Made by a program: the position numbers and the translations under genes. This document shows, piece after piece, positions 53,852-64,000 of a DNA stretch of 64,000 nt (its first letter is position 1; every line of letters begins with the position of its first letter). Under the pieces are notes generated by a model, which saw nothing but the letters and a program-made list of their open reading frames with translations, did not search any database and was not told where the DNA came from. Source of the stretch: Lytechinus variegatus. Its lineage: Eukaryota; Echinodermata; Echinoidea; Temnopleuroida; Toxopneustidae. The stretch is from positions 21,199,298-21,263,297 of the forward strand of contig NC_054756.1 in NCBI RefSeq assembly GCF_018143015.1, written 5' to 3'.

Positions 53852-55287
53852 GTAATTATCGAATTAATGTTTTTTTGCAATTTCAACTAAGAGAGAAAAT
53901 GTAACGGAACTTTTTATTAATAATGTTAATTGATATATCTTTATCAGTTTACGGAAAATATTTTGTTTACATAATACAAAATTTTCATCTCAAATCCATA
54001 TGGATGGTTTGTTGGCTATTTCTGATGGAAACGACTCGTTATCGCACGAGACAGCCAAAATAATTGATAAGCTATAGAGTTTGATAAAACGAAGACAAGT
54101 ATAACTATTTCTTATGTGAAATGTCTTGTCAAACGCTGGAAAGTGGTAATATTGTTTTGACGTTAGTGTGATTGATAGTATAGTTAAGACGATTTTTAAA
54201 CTTTAATTGTCAAATACATTTTAGATTTTTCCCCATATGGAATCACATCACCCGGCTTCGCGAGACCCACGCTTTACCCTTTTCTCATATTGATCGGCGT
54301 TGTGACCCCGATCTTATTTACCCCCAAACAATCACAAACTCGTTCCCTTTTGTTGTCGTTACACGTAGTATTGATTTGGATTCTTGAGAGGGGTAAACAA
54401 AGGCACCCGACAATGAAAACCTCTGGATCAGTGGGTCTATTGTGACCTACTTTGCCGACTCGGCACATCGACCCCCTTGGGTTTGGGTTGTGATGGTGTT
54501 ATGGCAACAACGCCTTGGCTGATGTCTTTTACGACTTACAAAATTGCCCAGAATTTTTTTTACCCACTTCCTTCGAAAGTGATAGAAAAATTTAGTTGTT
54601 TTTTAATGCTTGTAATTTTTTCAACAGTATAATTATATTTTCTTCACTTTTTTATTCATTTTATCAGACCTGTTTGTCACTGGGATGAAATGCGAATCAA
54701 GGAAGAGCAGTGGTAACACAAAGGCTCGCAACGCTCAGACGACGGAGCAGATCTTGGGTGAACTCAAGTCTCAGGGGATCATCAGCACTTCTTCAACAGC
54801 TCCACAGATCGCACCAAAGAAAGGCGGTACATCCTTCGATGTCATGATCGCTATCGACTTCGACGAGCTGAAGAAACCTCCTCCCAGGCTTGCCAAGCTG
54901 AAGAAGAAGAAGAAGAAGTCCAAGAAGCTGACCAAAGAGGAGGTCGACGCCAAGCTGAAGGCCGCCGAGGAGAGGCGAGAGGCTAAACGCAGTAAGCTCC
55001 GGGCCAAGTTGGACACCATGAAGAAGGAGGCCGAGGTGCACCAGAACAGCGAGGCGCAGGAGGAGGCGCAGAAGAAGCAAGTGGCTGAGAAGGTCAATGA
55101 AAGTCTAGATCAGGCGGCAAAGAATCGTGAGGCTAAGTTCAAGGCCATGAGGGAAAAGCTAGAGCAGAAGAAGCGGCATGCGGAGAAGGTCAGGCAAGCC
55201 AAACTGGCCAGGATGGCTGAAAAAGAACAGAATGGTGACGGCGAAGAAGCAGGACAGAAAAATGAAGAAGAGGTGTCTGCTGTTTGA
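53506..55287 (+). CDS. stmn: Stathmin-family microtubule regulator (two exons)
   Basis: Exons 53506-53851 and 54668-55287 (donor CCAG|GTAATT, acceptor tttatcag, phase 1), 966 nt, 321 aa. Stathmins bind two tubulin heterodimers along a long helix and promote microtubule catastrophe. The stathmin-like domain spans about residues 172-300: FDVMIAIDFDELKKPPPR corresponds to FELILSP-PLSPPKK, and LTKEEVDAKLKAAEERREAK to human [20 protein letters not shown]. Then come two charged helical repeats ending KRHAEKVRQAKLARMAEKEQ. The N-terminus MGCNSSKST predicts Gly2 myristoylation and Cys3 palmitoylation, suggesting membrane anchoring; vertebrate STMN2-4 use a different palmitoylated leader. Residues 10-160 are Ser-rich and unlike other stathmins. 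The eight-residue lysine run KLKKKKKKSKK before the helix is unusual. Confidence 0.9.
54668..55287 (+). CDS. stmn: Stathmin exon 2 (stathmin-like domain)
   Basis: Starts DLFVTGMKCESRKSS, includes EQILGELKSQGIISTS and the whole tubulin-binding helix, and ends EEAGQKNEEEVSAV-stop. Intron-free domain, unlike vertebrate stathmins where several introns split it. Antisense open frames here are shadows of this biased sequence. Confidence 0.92.
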
Positions 55288-56309
55288 AAGGACAGTCGAT
55301 ACACCACCTGTATTCCTTGATACCTCCTCGAGATGCATGAGCAGTCGGGTCAAAGCCATAACGCAATATTATAAACGCTGCCAATTCTGTGCCATTGGTT
55401 TGTTGACTGTAACCCGATGGCCTTATGCATCTGTTATATGAGATGATGCCCGTCTATTCGTCAAAGATAACTTGTTGAAAGATCAATGGACGATGTCCAT
55501 GGCAAGGGCAATTTGGTGCTTATCAATACATGAACATTGAAATATCATGTCGATAGGTTGACGGTTAAAATTATTTTGACGGCATGCTTAGCACATCTCG
55601 TGAAAAAAAGTAAATTTGAATTTCTATCGTATTACTATTTTATAAGAGATGATATTTAGATTGCCAAAAGACGCAGGCCTAAATATCATACGAAGTTGAT
55701 ACAGTTCAAATTCCGTCCGCGATAACTAATTCAGGTATTACAATTGATAAATGTTTTCCAGACAAATCCGTCCATTTTCTGGTAGACTTATTTTATGTCA
55801 TATACAGAGCAGGGCTCTAATATAGATTCGTGACACTGGATGTCAATATTTTAATGAATTATTTTTGCTTTGTACTTTTTTCGTTATTGTTTAATATTAT
55901 GATTATTACTCCTGGTGATGAGTGCATACGTTATAATGGCATATAATAATTTTTTGCTAAGAAGAATTCCCCTCATATACTATTTCACAAAATGTACTTC
56001 ACAAAATGTACTTCCTTTACAAGGCGATTGATTTATAAGAATTCAGAGTATATTTCTAATTTTCAGTATGAGTTACCAGAGTAACATGGGACTATATTTA
56101 ATTTTCATCAAATTCTTATAAATATCAATATACCAGGATAATGATGGGAATTGCCTATTGCTGCATTCTACAAAAAAATTGTTTACATATTCATTGTTTA
56201 AATGCCTTTATAATTATGTCATTTTACTTATGTTTGAAACATGCTATTTATATGTTGTCGTTCATAATGATTCATTGTGCTGAAGATTTGATATTCACTG
56301 TGTGAATGA

Positions 56310-56315
56310 AATAAA
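56310..56315 (+). terminator. Candidate stathmin poly(A) signal
   Basis: AATAAA about 1 kb after the stathmin stop, in an AT-rich stretch after which the sequence changes character. The intervening 55288-56309 is taken as 3' UTR. No transcript evidence. Confidence 0.45.
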
Positions 56316-56392
56316 TGAACAAAAATATCATATTCATACATGGCAATGATTTTTTTTTACCATTCACATTGTTAAGCAATATTACTTCAGTA

Positions 56393-57370
56393 TTGATAAA
56401 CCATGTAAGATAATGTGGCCTAAAGTTCAAGAGTGGAAAACTGTATTTCACTCTTTCGGAAGAAGGTGAAAGGGGGATGAGAGTGTTTAAAAATCGCTTA
56501 TGATGTGAGTTGAAAATTAGATGAGATGTGTTGGGGATGCATTTGTCATTATGGTCGGGGAGCTGACAATGGACCAGAGAGACAGAGAAGTGGAGAGCGC
56601 ACCAGAGGGGGAGAGAAAGGAGGGAGAGAGTGGATAAGTGAAGATAAGACATTTTCTGTCTGTAGTCGGTTTAGCCCGTGTGACTGCCTGACTGGTATAA
56701 AGAAGAATGACTTATGTAATCGCGAATAAGAGGGATCGAGAGGTGACATAATTTTTCGGGTTAGGAGAAAATTTTTGATTAACAATAATGGGAGGGGGGT
56801 CTAGGGTAGCATTGTAATTCCTCTTCCCATTCATCTTATTCCTTTATCATCATCTTCTTCTTTTTCTCCTCCTCCTCCTCCTTGTACTACTACTACTACT
56901 TCTTCTTCTACTTCTTCCTTCTTCTTCTTCCTTCTTCTTCTTAATTCTTCTTCTTAATTCTTCTTCTTAATTATTCTTCCTCCTCCTCTTCGTCCTTTTC
57001 ATCTTCTTCCTCTTCTTCTTTCTTCTTCCTCTTTTACGTCTTCTCCTTCTTTTTCTTCTTCTTCTTCTCCTTCTTCCTCTTTTTCGTCTTCTTCTTCTTT
57101 TTCTTCTTCTTCTTCTCCTTCTTCAGTTTCGATAAACCATGTAAGATAAAATGTGGCCTAAAGTTAAAAAAAATAGAAAACTTTATTTCATGGACCTCCA
57201 GCAAATATGCATTCGTCGGGAATCTGACGATGGACCAGAAAAAGGGAGAGGGAGAGCCGGGGAGGGAGAGAGTGAATTATATTCTCGGGTCAGGCGAAAA
57301 GTTATGATTAACAAAATGGGGGGGGGGTCTAGGGTATAGTATTGCACTACCTCTTATTATTTTATTTTCC
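56393..57370. repeat. Diverged ~735-bp-offset duplication
   Basis: GATAAACCATGTAAGATAA at 56395 recurs at 57131, followed in both by GTGGCCTAAAGTT, ACNATGGACCAGA, GGGAGAG runs, TTATGATTAACAA-type and GGGGGGTCTAGGGTA. The first copy has extra sequence between. Confidence 0.8.
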
Positions 57371-57600
57371 TCCTCTTCATTCTCCCCCTTCTTCTTCTCC
57401 TCCTCCTCCCCTTCTCCTCCTCCTTTTCTTCTTGTTCTCCTTTTTCACTTACTTCCTCTATTACTCTTCCCTTCTCTCTCCTTCTCTCTTTTTGGAGGGG
57501 GGGGGGCTTAATTCCACCTTCCTCCTCCTCCTCCCCCACTCCATCTCCTTCCCTTCCCATTTCCTTTTCTTTCTCTCCCCTTCTCCTCCCATCATGTTTC
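56830..57600. repeat. CTT/CCT pyrimidine tracts
   Basis: (CTT)n, (CCT)n and TTCTTCTTAA repeats at 56835-57125 and 57355-57600, each following one copy of the duplicated block. Open frames here are compositional. Confidence 0.9.
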
Positions 57601-57609
57601 AATATTCTG

Positions 57610-58730
57610 TCGATTATTAATTCGATATTTTTTTAAAGGAAAGGGGCAAGGGTGATTCTTCTCAAAATTTGTTATTCATCTGTGAAAAAAGACTTGTTAC
57701 ATTATGTATGAATTTCGACTGGACTTTCAATGAAACACTCTTGCCACTTCAATGTTTATTGCGTCAGGCGATGCTCTTATTACCCATCACCGAGTTGATT
57801 ATTTACCGTTGCTAGGTGACAGCTTCCGTTCGGATCGCCCCGGTTAATTATGGTCTGAGAGGGTGAACGACAGCCGATGTAAGAAAAAATAAAACTGACT
57901 TCGATATTGTCATTATTGAGCGATACTTATTACATTGAACTTTACCTAGAAAATACGTAAGCGACTTCGAGGATAATTGATAAAGGCCTTCAAAAAACGA
58001 AAGGAAAGGAAAGAAGCACAATGCTTGCATTTGTAGCCTATACGGCCGAACACTAAATTTGTATTTGTTTGTAAATGCATAATATTTTGCAATCATTTAT
58101 CATTGCATTGGGTTCTTTAGAGTAATAATTTATGGAGAAGTTTACAAGGAGTTTCTCTCTCCTCCCCCCTCTCCCCTCCCTCTCTTTTTTTTTATCTCTC
58201 TGTGCTCCTTCCCATTAATTCTCTTCCACCTCGCCACTCTCCCCATCCCTCTATCTGCTCCCACCCTTCTCTCTATGCCTACATTGTGCCCCTCATCCCT
58301 TTGATCTCTCCTAAAACTCTTCTTCGCCCCCTTTTGTAATAATTTCACCTGATTATCATTCATTCCTTAATCAGTTCAATGACATAAACAATGGCGTTAA
58401 TGATGCTGTACTTCATTTCACAGCTCCAAAATTAGCATCGACAGGTCTCATCTTTATGAAGCCAAATTGCATGCAGACTATGTACAATGGCCCCAAAATA
58501 TTAAGCGAAACTCCAAAATAATAGCTTTTAATTGGTTAAAAATCAAGTTTCAATTTAAATTTGGAGTTGAAATTGATTGCAACTTTCTCCAATAGGTCCC
58601 AAATCTACACAGATATATGAAATCACATAAATAAAACACCACGAATCAATATTTATTTTAAGTTTTCAAATCAGCAACTGGTCAACTATCAAATACATTT
58701 ACGTGTGTTTTCTCGCATTCAGAGAGTGAG
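57610..58730. other. Non-coding, with CT-rich patch
   Basis: A C/T-rich patch lies at 58150-58330. No exon, RNA gene or element border recognised. Confidence 0.4.
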
Positions 58731-58734
58731 AACG

Positions 58735-58870
58735 GAATACTCCCAGATCCTCCCGAAACGTGCACTCTGATTTGAATCGGTTCCGAATCCACAGAATCTA
58801 TCCAAGTCAGGCTGTCACATTCTGGCAGAATCGGTCCGAATTTATTCGGGATAATTCCAGGGCCCTATAG
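58735..58870. mobile_element. CGAAT-motif fragment related to 23700-24720
   Basis: Dense GAATCGGTTCCGAATCC, CAGAATCGGTCCGAATTTAT and TTCGGGATAATTCC phrases like those in the core of the foldback element. Borders not defined. Confidence 0.4.
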
Positions 58871-58899
58871 GAACGATTTCCCCCTTTTTTTATTATTGG

Positions 58900-61330
58900 T
58901 GCTGATGTAAATTTGACAAGCAAAAAAAAAGTTCCACTATGAAATGAAAGCGATTTTGGTTACATTTTACATTACATTTTCCTTTTTTCAGGAGAATAAT
59001 ACTTTATGATATTATTTCCTAGGAATCATATCAACACAAAATGAGATGTTTCTATTTTATTATGAAGAAAAAAATGCTCCCTTTCTTTTTTTTTTACCCC
59101 ATATACGCCAAGTATTTCCCCCTTTAAATATTGGGTCATTACACTTCACTATAACAAGTAAGAAGCGCGAACAGAAGGGGAATAAAAGGAGAAGAAGAAG
59201 AAGAAGAACAACAACAACGCCCATCAACAAGAAATGATATACCGTTTACAAAGATAACAATGATATACAAAATGAAATATTGTTTGCATGATTCATCACA
59301 GACCAAATGCTGACAGAATGTAAAATGTAAGATTTAATAACAGAGTGCAAACGGAAATTATATTGTCTATATAAAAATAAAGAATTATGAAAAAAAGGTT
59401 GTATTTTGATTTTGGATCTTAAAACTTGACCCAGACAAATATTTTATTTGAACCTAAAATTGAAAGTTTCTTGGAATCTTGATTATTCCTTTTACTTATT
59501 TTCAATATATTGTTACTTGTTTCTGTTTTGACTTTGTTTCTTATCTTTCATCACCCACTTTATTTGTTTTTGTATATAGGTTTCCGTTTTTTAGACTTAT
59601 CCGATTGCCAAATTTTGAGTACTGAAAGCAAAATATTTAAAACAATTGCAAACTAATATATATACTGGCAAACAATGATTACAAATTGTCAGTTGATGTG
59701 TAATGCAACCAATTAAACAGAATGATAGTTACACAGATTTAGTAATCCACATCCGCGTTTTAAGCATCACTCTAGAGACTAGAGATATATAAGTCTACCT
59801 CCTAAATTTCAATATCATAAAGTTACTGTCTTAAATGACACGAATTCATTAGCAGAGGCATCGATCATAAGGGCAAGTGCAATCACCCAGAATGAAAATA
59901 TTGGAGGGCAAACGTAACTACCGATTTGCTTCCCTCCCACTTTTTTTTATCTTGAAAAGAAAAAGGGAATGCAAATATTTTATGTTTTTTTAAAAAAGCA
60001 TTGGAAAGTAATATGAAACTATCAAACTTGACATAAAAAACAAAGTTGGCAATATAAACATTGTACTTAAAATACCAGCCAGTTTGGTCATTTCTAAAAT
60101 TGTATATTTGCCCATCGACCCCCCCCCCCTGGCCCCATCCTGAAACGTGGACAACGGATTACCATTATAGTTTCTTTTTAAAGTTATGTGAAGTGGAGTT
60201 TATTCATATTATTCACATGATAAGAGATAATGAATTTATATCAGAGTTAATACATAATGCTTATGGGGGGGGGGGTCATCATAGATCATTAATTGCTTTA
60301 ATTGTAGATACCCACTTTTCAATTTTTTACTGGTCCGAAAAACATAGACTTGAGTTTATTTTTGGGGCTGTTATTGCTGCCCCCTAAGAAAAACAGTACA
60401 CACACATACATGTACACCGGATTGAGAGCCATTTTTAAATTTACAGATGATGAGAAAATATAATTTGTATCAGTTTGATATATTCTACTGGTCACGTCGA
60501 AGAAAAACAAATTGGCCTAACGAGTTGGCGGTAATAATCAAATATGACTGGTCGCCATTAATTTTCAACAAACAACAACAACGCTTCCAAAACAGACAGA
60601 ATTAAGTTCAAAAGCATTAGTGTTACATGTACAATATATTATGATTCTCAAAGTTTTTGGTACATGTATATTGTTTGGAAACGATATTGAATTTGCTGTT
60701 TGTGTTTTTATTTGTTCGAATAAACTCAACCTATAGGCCTACTCCCTACTCAAAGAAAGTTATTGACAAAATTATTATAACCACTGACTAGAACAAAATC
60801 CGGAAAATTCCATACGCATGTGGAATCTCATCCTTTTTTTTTTCATTTATGACTTTATTCGCAAAGATACCATCGAGTTTTAAACGGAGGCGGCAAACGT
60901 GTGCTACGTGCAACTCTTTTTTGTCGGAGAAAACAAAATAAAGCTTGGATTATAAAGGTCAGTTTCTAAATATTGGCAATATTACTTGTTTTGACAGATG
61001 AAATAGGTATTATTATTTATGTTTAAGGTGCTTTGTATGTTTTGGTTGTGAGATAAGCTAAAGAATATTTCGAACAAACTTCGCACAATTAACATACCGC
61101 ATACAACGGTATTATGAATATGTGGGCGCAGTGTTTCTCCTCGGCCTCCCGTCTTGGCCCGTCGCGCTTTCAAGCGTTGCGGCCGCGCTATCGCATTTCC
61201 TGTACCACTACATGTACTACCAGCTGAGACTGAGTCACTTTTTCAAGCCATGCGGCGCGTTACCATCTCTTATTTTCCCTTTAATATGTGACTTGTGAGG
61301 CCATTCCATGCTTTTGGTCCAAATTTGGGG
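58900..61330. other. AT-rich intergenic stretch, nothing recognised
   Basis: A short (GAA)n(CAA)n at 59193-59217 and G/C homopolymers at 60120 and 60263. No conserved frame, splice pattern or RNA gene seen. Confidence 0.4.
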
Positions 61331-61337
61331 AACTGGA

Positions 61338-61570
61338 ATGGTATTCTGAGATCCATTTTTAAAATTCAGATAAAAATTAAAATAAAATAATTTTAATTTT
61401 TATCTCCGTCATTGGCGTCAAAATCAGTGAGATAAAAATACCCAGGGCCCGTTTCTCAACACCTGGACAAGTTACTCATATCTTTATCCACCAACCACGG
61501 AGTTAGTTCCAATCTTACTAAACCCGTTTCTCGAAAGGCTTTCTAACTAAAATACCTTGATATCGATATT
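61338..61570. mobile_element. Solo end of GGTATTCTGAG-type MITE beside a GGGCCCGTTTCTC motif
   Basis: TGGTATTCTGAGATCCATTT, GATAAAAATTAAAATAAAAT and GAGATAAAAATACCC resemble the subterminal part of 33147-34005. It is followed at 61446 by GGGCCCGTTTCTCAACACCT and at 61524 by ACCCGTTTCTCGAAAGG, possibly a second palindromic element. Confidence 0.5.
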
Positions 61571-62559
61571 ATCGGTAAAAAGAGCAGATGAGACGTAGCC
61601 TTAGTCACAAAATAGCATAATTTTCAAAAAGAAAAATTACAACAAAATTGCAAATATTGTGATGAATTGGGAATTTCATCTTTTAAAAATAATAGCACAT
61701 GTATAGCGATGCCAAACCAGCCGCGCGTTCGCATCGGTATGCTCTGCCCCTGTGTAAAACATGGTCTCAGAAAACTCTTTTCCAGTCTTTAAATATTAAT
61801 TCAGTAACACTCTGACCCACAAAAATCCGAAGATTATTAAATTAAAATAGGAAATTTTCACTTTACATTCTGATTTGAGGTTAGAATCGCCAGATATTTT
61901 GCACTTGAAATGTGTCTTGAAAACTGCCTGATCGTACGATGCGCGCGGCCATTTTGAATCTCAGAAGCCAAAAGTGGAAAGTACTGCTCATGTCATAATC
62001 ATGTGACACACAAGATTTTGACTTCCACCAGTGTTTGTGGCAATTTGAATCGTTAGTTTAGTACTTTTGCTCTGAAATTATGTCTAAAAAATCCGATTTT
62101 TTTTGCATTTTGATATCATGATTTGTTGAGATTTTGTTGATATGGTGATTTGATGATGACATGAATGATTTGACCCCTTTATCGTACCCCTACACATAAA
62201 AAAACCAAAAAACTCCCAGCATCATGAGATTCTTTGAATTCTAAGCTTTGTAATGATACCAAACTTGTTACCAATTAGCAAACCGCGAATTACCGCCAGC
62301 GGGAAAGATAAGGGCTTGCACTGTCCCCAATCTGGAAAATTCAGGGTCAATACAGAGACTGTATAGTCTGTTGAGTAGGGTTGTTTGGTTTTTGGTGATT
62401 ATGTAACAGATGGTGATGTACCTTTCTTGCCCTTTTAAACCCTGATTATGGTCCAAGGCCCCATTTTTTTTTTTGCCTGATTTATTATGTCTAGATCTAT
62501 GTTTACCCCTTCCATAATTTGCCCCAGGCCCCTGCGTGGCCTATATGTATGCAACCCGC

Positions 62560-63098
62560 CCCTCACCCATAATTGCCATTATTACTCGTCCCAACCCTAT
62601 TTCTTTTTTTTTTTTTGGGGGGGGGGCCTGTAACACGGACCCCAAACTTTATTGGCCCTTGCCCCCTGACCCCATTTTTTTGGGGGGAGGGCTACCCATT
62701 ATCGGTACTTGTCCAACGTCACCGGCCCGGCGGCCCCTACCTATCCCGACCCATTTTTTTAGCTACCTTTAAGCCGTCAAATGTTACTGGCCCCCGCCCC
62801 TCCCCCCATCCCGGCCCCTGCCCCCCCCACCAGCCCAATTTTTTTTTAGCTTTCTTTAACTTGTCCAACCTTACCGGCCCCTGGCACCCCATCCCGGCCC
62901 CTTGGCCCCGACCCAATTTTTTATTTCTTTTTTATTTTTAGCTTTCTTTAATATGTCCGACCTTACCGGCCCCTGGCCCCCCTCCCCCATCACGGCCCGT
63001 GGCCCCTGACCAAATATTTTTTTTTTTTTTTTTTTAGTTTTCTTGAACTTGTCCAACCTTACTGGTCCCTGGCCCCATCCCGGCCTAGGGCCCCTGAC

Positions 63099-63142
<44 letters not shown>

Positions 63143-63520
63143 CTTTCTTTAACTTGTCCAATCTTACTGGCCCCTGGTCCCCCTCCCCCCATCATGGCCC
63201 GTGGCCCCTGACCCAATTTTTTTTTTTTTTTTATTTATTTTTCTTTAACTTGTCCAACCTTACTGGTCCCTGGCCCCCCTCCCCCATCCCGGCCAGTGGC
63301 CCGACCTAATTTTTTTTTTAGCTTTCTTTAACTTGTCCAACCTTACTGGTCCCTGGCCCCCATACCGGTCCATGGCCCCTGACCCAATTTTTTTTTGGAG
63401 AGCTTTCTTTAACTTGTCCAACCTTACCGGCCCCTGGCCCCCCTCCCCCCATTCCGGCCCGTGGCCCCCGACCCAATTTTTTTTTTTTTTAGCCTTCTCT
63501 ACTTGTCCAACCTTACCAAA
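62560..63520 (+). repeat. Minisatellite of ~80-105 bp units
   Basis: About nine to ten diverged units of the form poly(T), AGCTTTCTTTAACTTGTCCA-ACCTTAC, GGCCCCTGGCCCCCCTCCCC-CATCCCGGCCC, GTGGCCCCTGACCCAA. CTTGTCCAA anchors recur near 62707, 62863, 63047, 63153, 63248, 63330, 63412 and 63500. The poly(T) length is the main variable. Confidence 0.9.
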
Positions 63521-63529
63521 TCACTTTGG

Positions 63530-64000
63530 AAGGCCAGAAAGGCGATCTTGTAATATTCTCGATGTTGAATATACTTGTTTTGGGGAAAAATAGTATAACA
63601 GAATACATCTTTTCACAAGTGAACATTCGATCATCTTTGAAATGCAGATGATACGTGTGTGGAATACTTTACCACTGACCAATTCATTGATCAGGATCAG
63701 GCAAGTTTCATGCATAATGATAATAATCAGTATAATGGTATTTCATTTCAAGAATGTTAGAAGCATAAACTGAATTGTACAGAGCTTTTACATGTAAACA
63801 AAAGAAAATGTAAACTACATTTTAGTACTTAATAAAAAATAATATCAAGTTGTATTATACAAATATACAGTATACAAAGCATGAAAAAGCATAAATTTGG
63901 TAATGAATGCAGCTGGACAAGTACTTCTGCACTTGAATTGTTCATTACATAATCGTCTCATTTGCATATTTACCACTTTTTGTACATGTAGAAGATAATA
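63530..64000. other. AT-rich end of window
   Basis: No gene, element end or RNA recognised after the minisatellite. CTCATTTGCATATT at 63958 resembles the core of the TTAA-type MITE but is too short to call. Confidence 0.4.

Noticed and set aside
54771-55359. Several antisense frames opposite the stathmin exon
   Set aside because: Shadows of a strongly biased coding exon whose sense product is clearly recognised.
57342-57620. 92-codon frame in CT-rich sequence
   Set aside because: Compositional; consists of (CCT)n and (CTT)n.
62536-63593. Pro/Leu/Phe frames over the minisatellite
   Set aside because: They follow the repeat unit and shift with T-run length; no protein family resemblance.

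Overview
The window reads as animal nuclear DNA: intron-rich genes, AT-rich non-coding sequence and very many small inverted-repeat DNA transposons. The residue-level match of the main gene to human HBS1L indicates a deuterostome. The repeat set (TTAA-flanked palindromes ending AAGGTCAAGTCCAC, GGCGGATCC-ended elements, a tRNA-derived SINE) resembles what I remember of sea urchin genomes. Echinoid is therefore my best guess, not something proven here.

Minus strand, 548-20176: the 5' two-thirds of HBS1L (ribosome rescue GTPase). Eight canonical exons join in frame into residues 1-391 and stop after the G3 motif; the remaining exons lie before base 1. A ~2 kb alternative exon between exons 4 and 5 encodes a Ski7/HBS1LV3-like exosome adaptor (SLxDLA repeats, PSPDD box). 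Two inverted copies of one hAT-like element flank exons 2-5. Each carries its own independent insertion of a second hAT-like element.

20200-28500 is intergenic: a pyrimidine tract, then a 4.9 kb non-autonomous element interrupted by a 3.2 kb foldback-type element with tandem-repeat arms.

Minus strand, 28571-34068 and 40984-46885: two head-to-tail paralogous HAD phosphatases with the same intron phases. The upstream one (B) is intact and has a mitochondrial-type N-terminus. The downstream one (A) has a single-base G-run shift in its second coding exon but otherwise intact exons and splice sites. A tRNA-derived SINE, several MITEs and two strong palindromes sit in and around them.

Plus strand, 53506-55287: a two-exon stathmin-family gene (321 aa) with an MGCxxS dual-lipidation N-terminus, a plausible promoter and a plausible poly(A) signal. 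The rest, to 64000, is gene-free: pyrimidine tracts, a local duplication, transposon fragments and a G/C- and T-rich minisatellite. HBS1L/Ski7 (mRNA surveillance), the HAD enzymes (metabolite phosphatases) and stathmin (microtubules) are functionally unrelated neighbours; no operon-like logic is expected. I saw no retrovirus-like or other capsid-bearing element.
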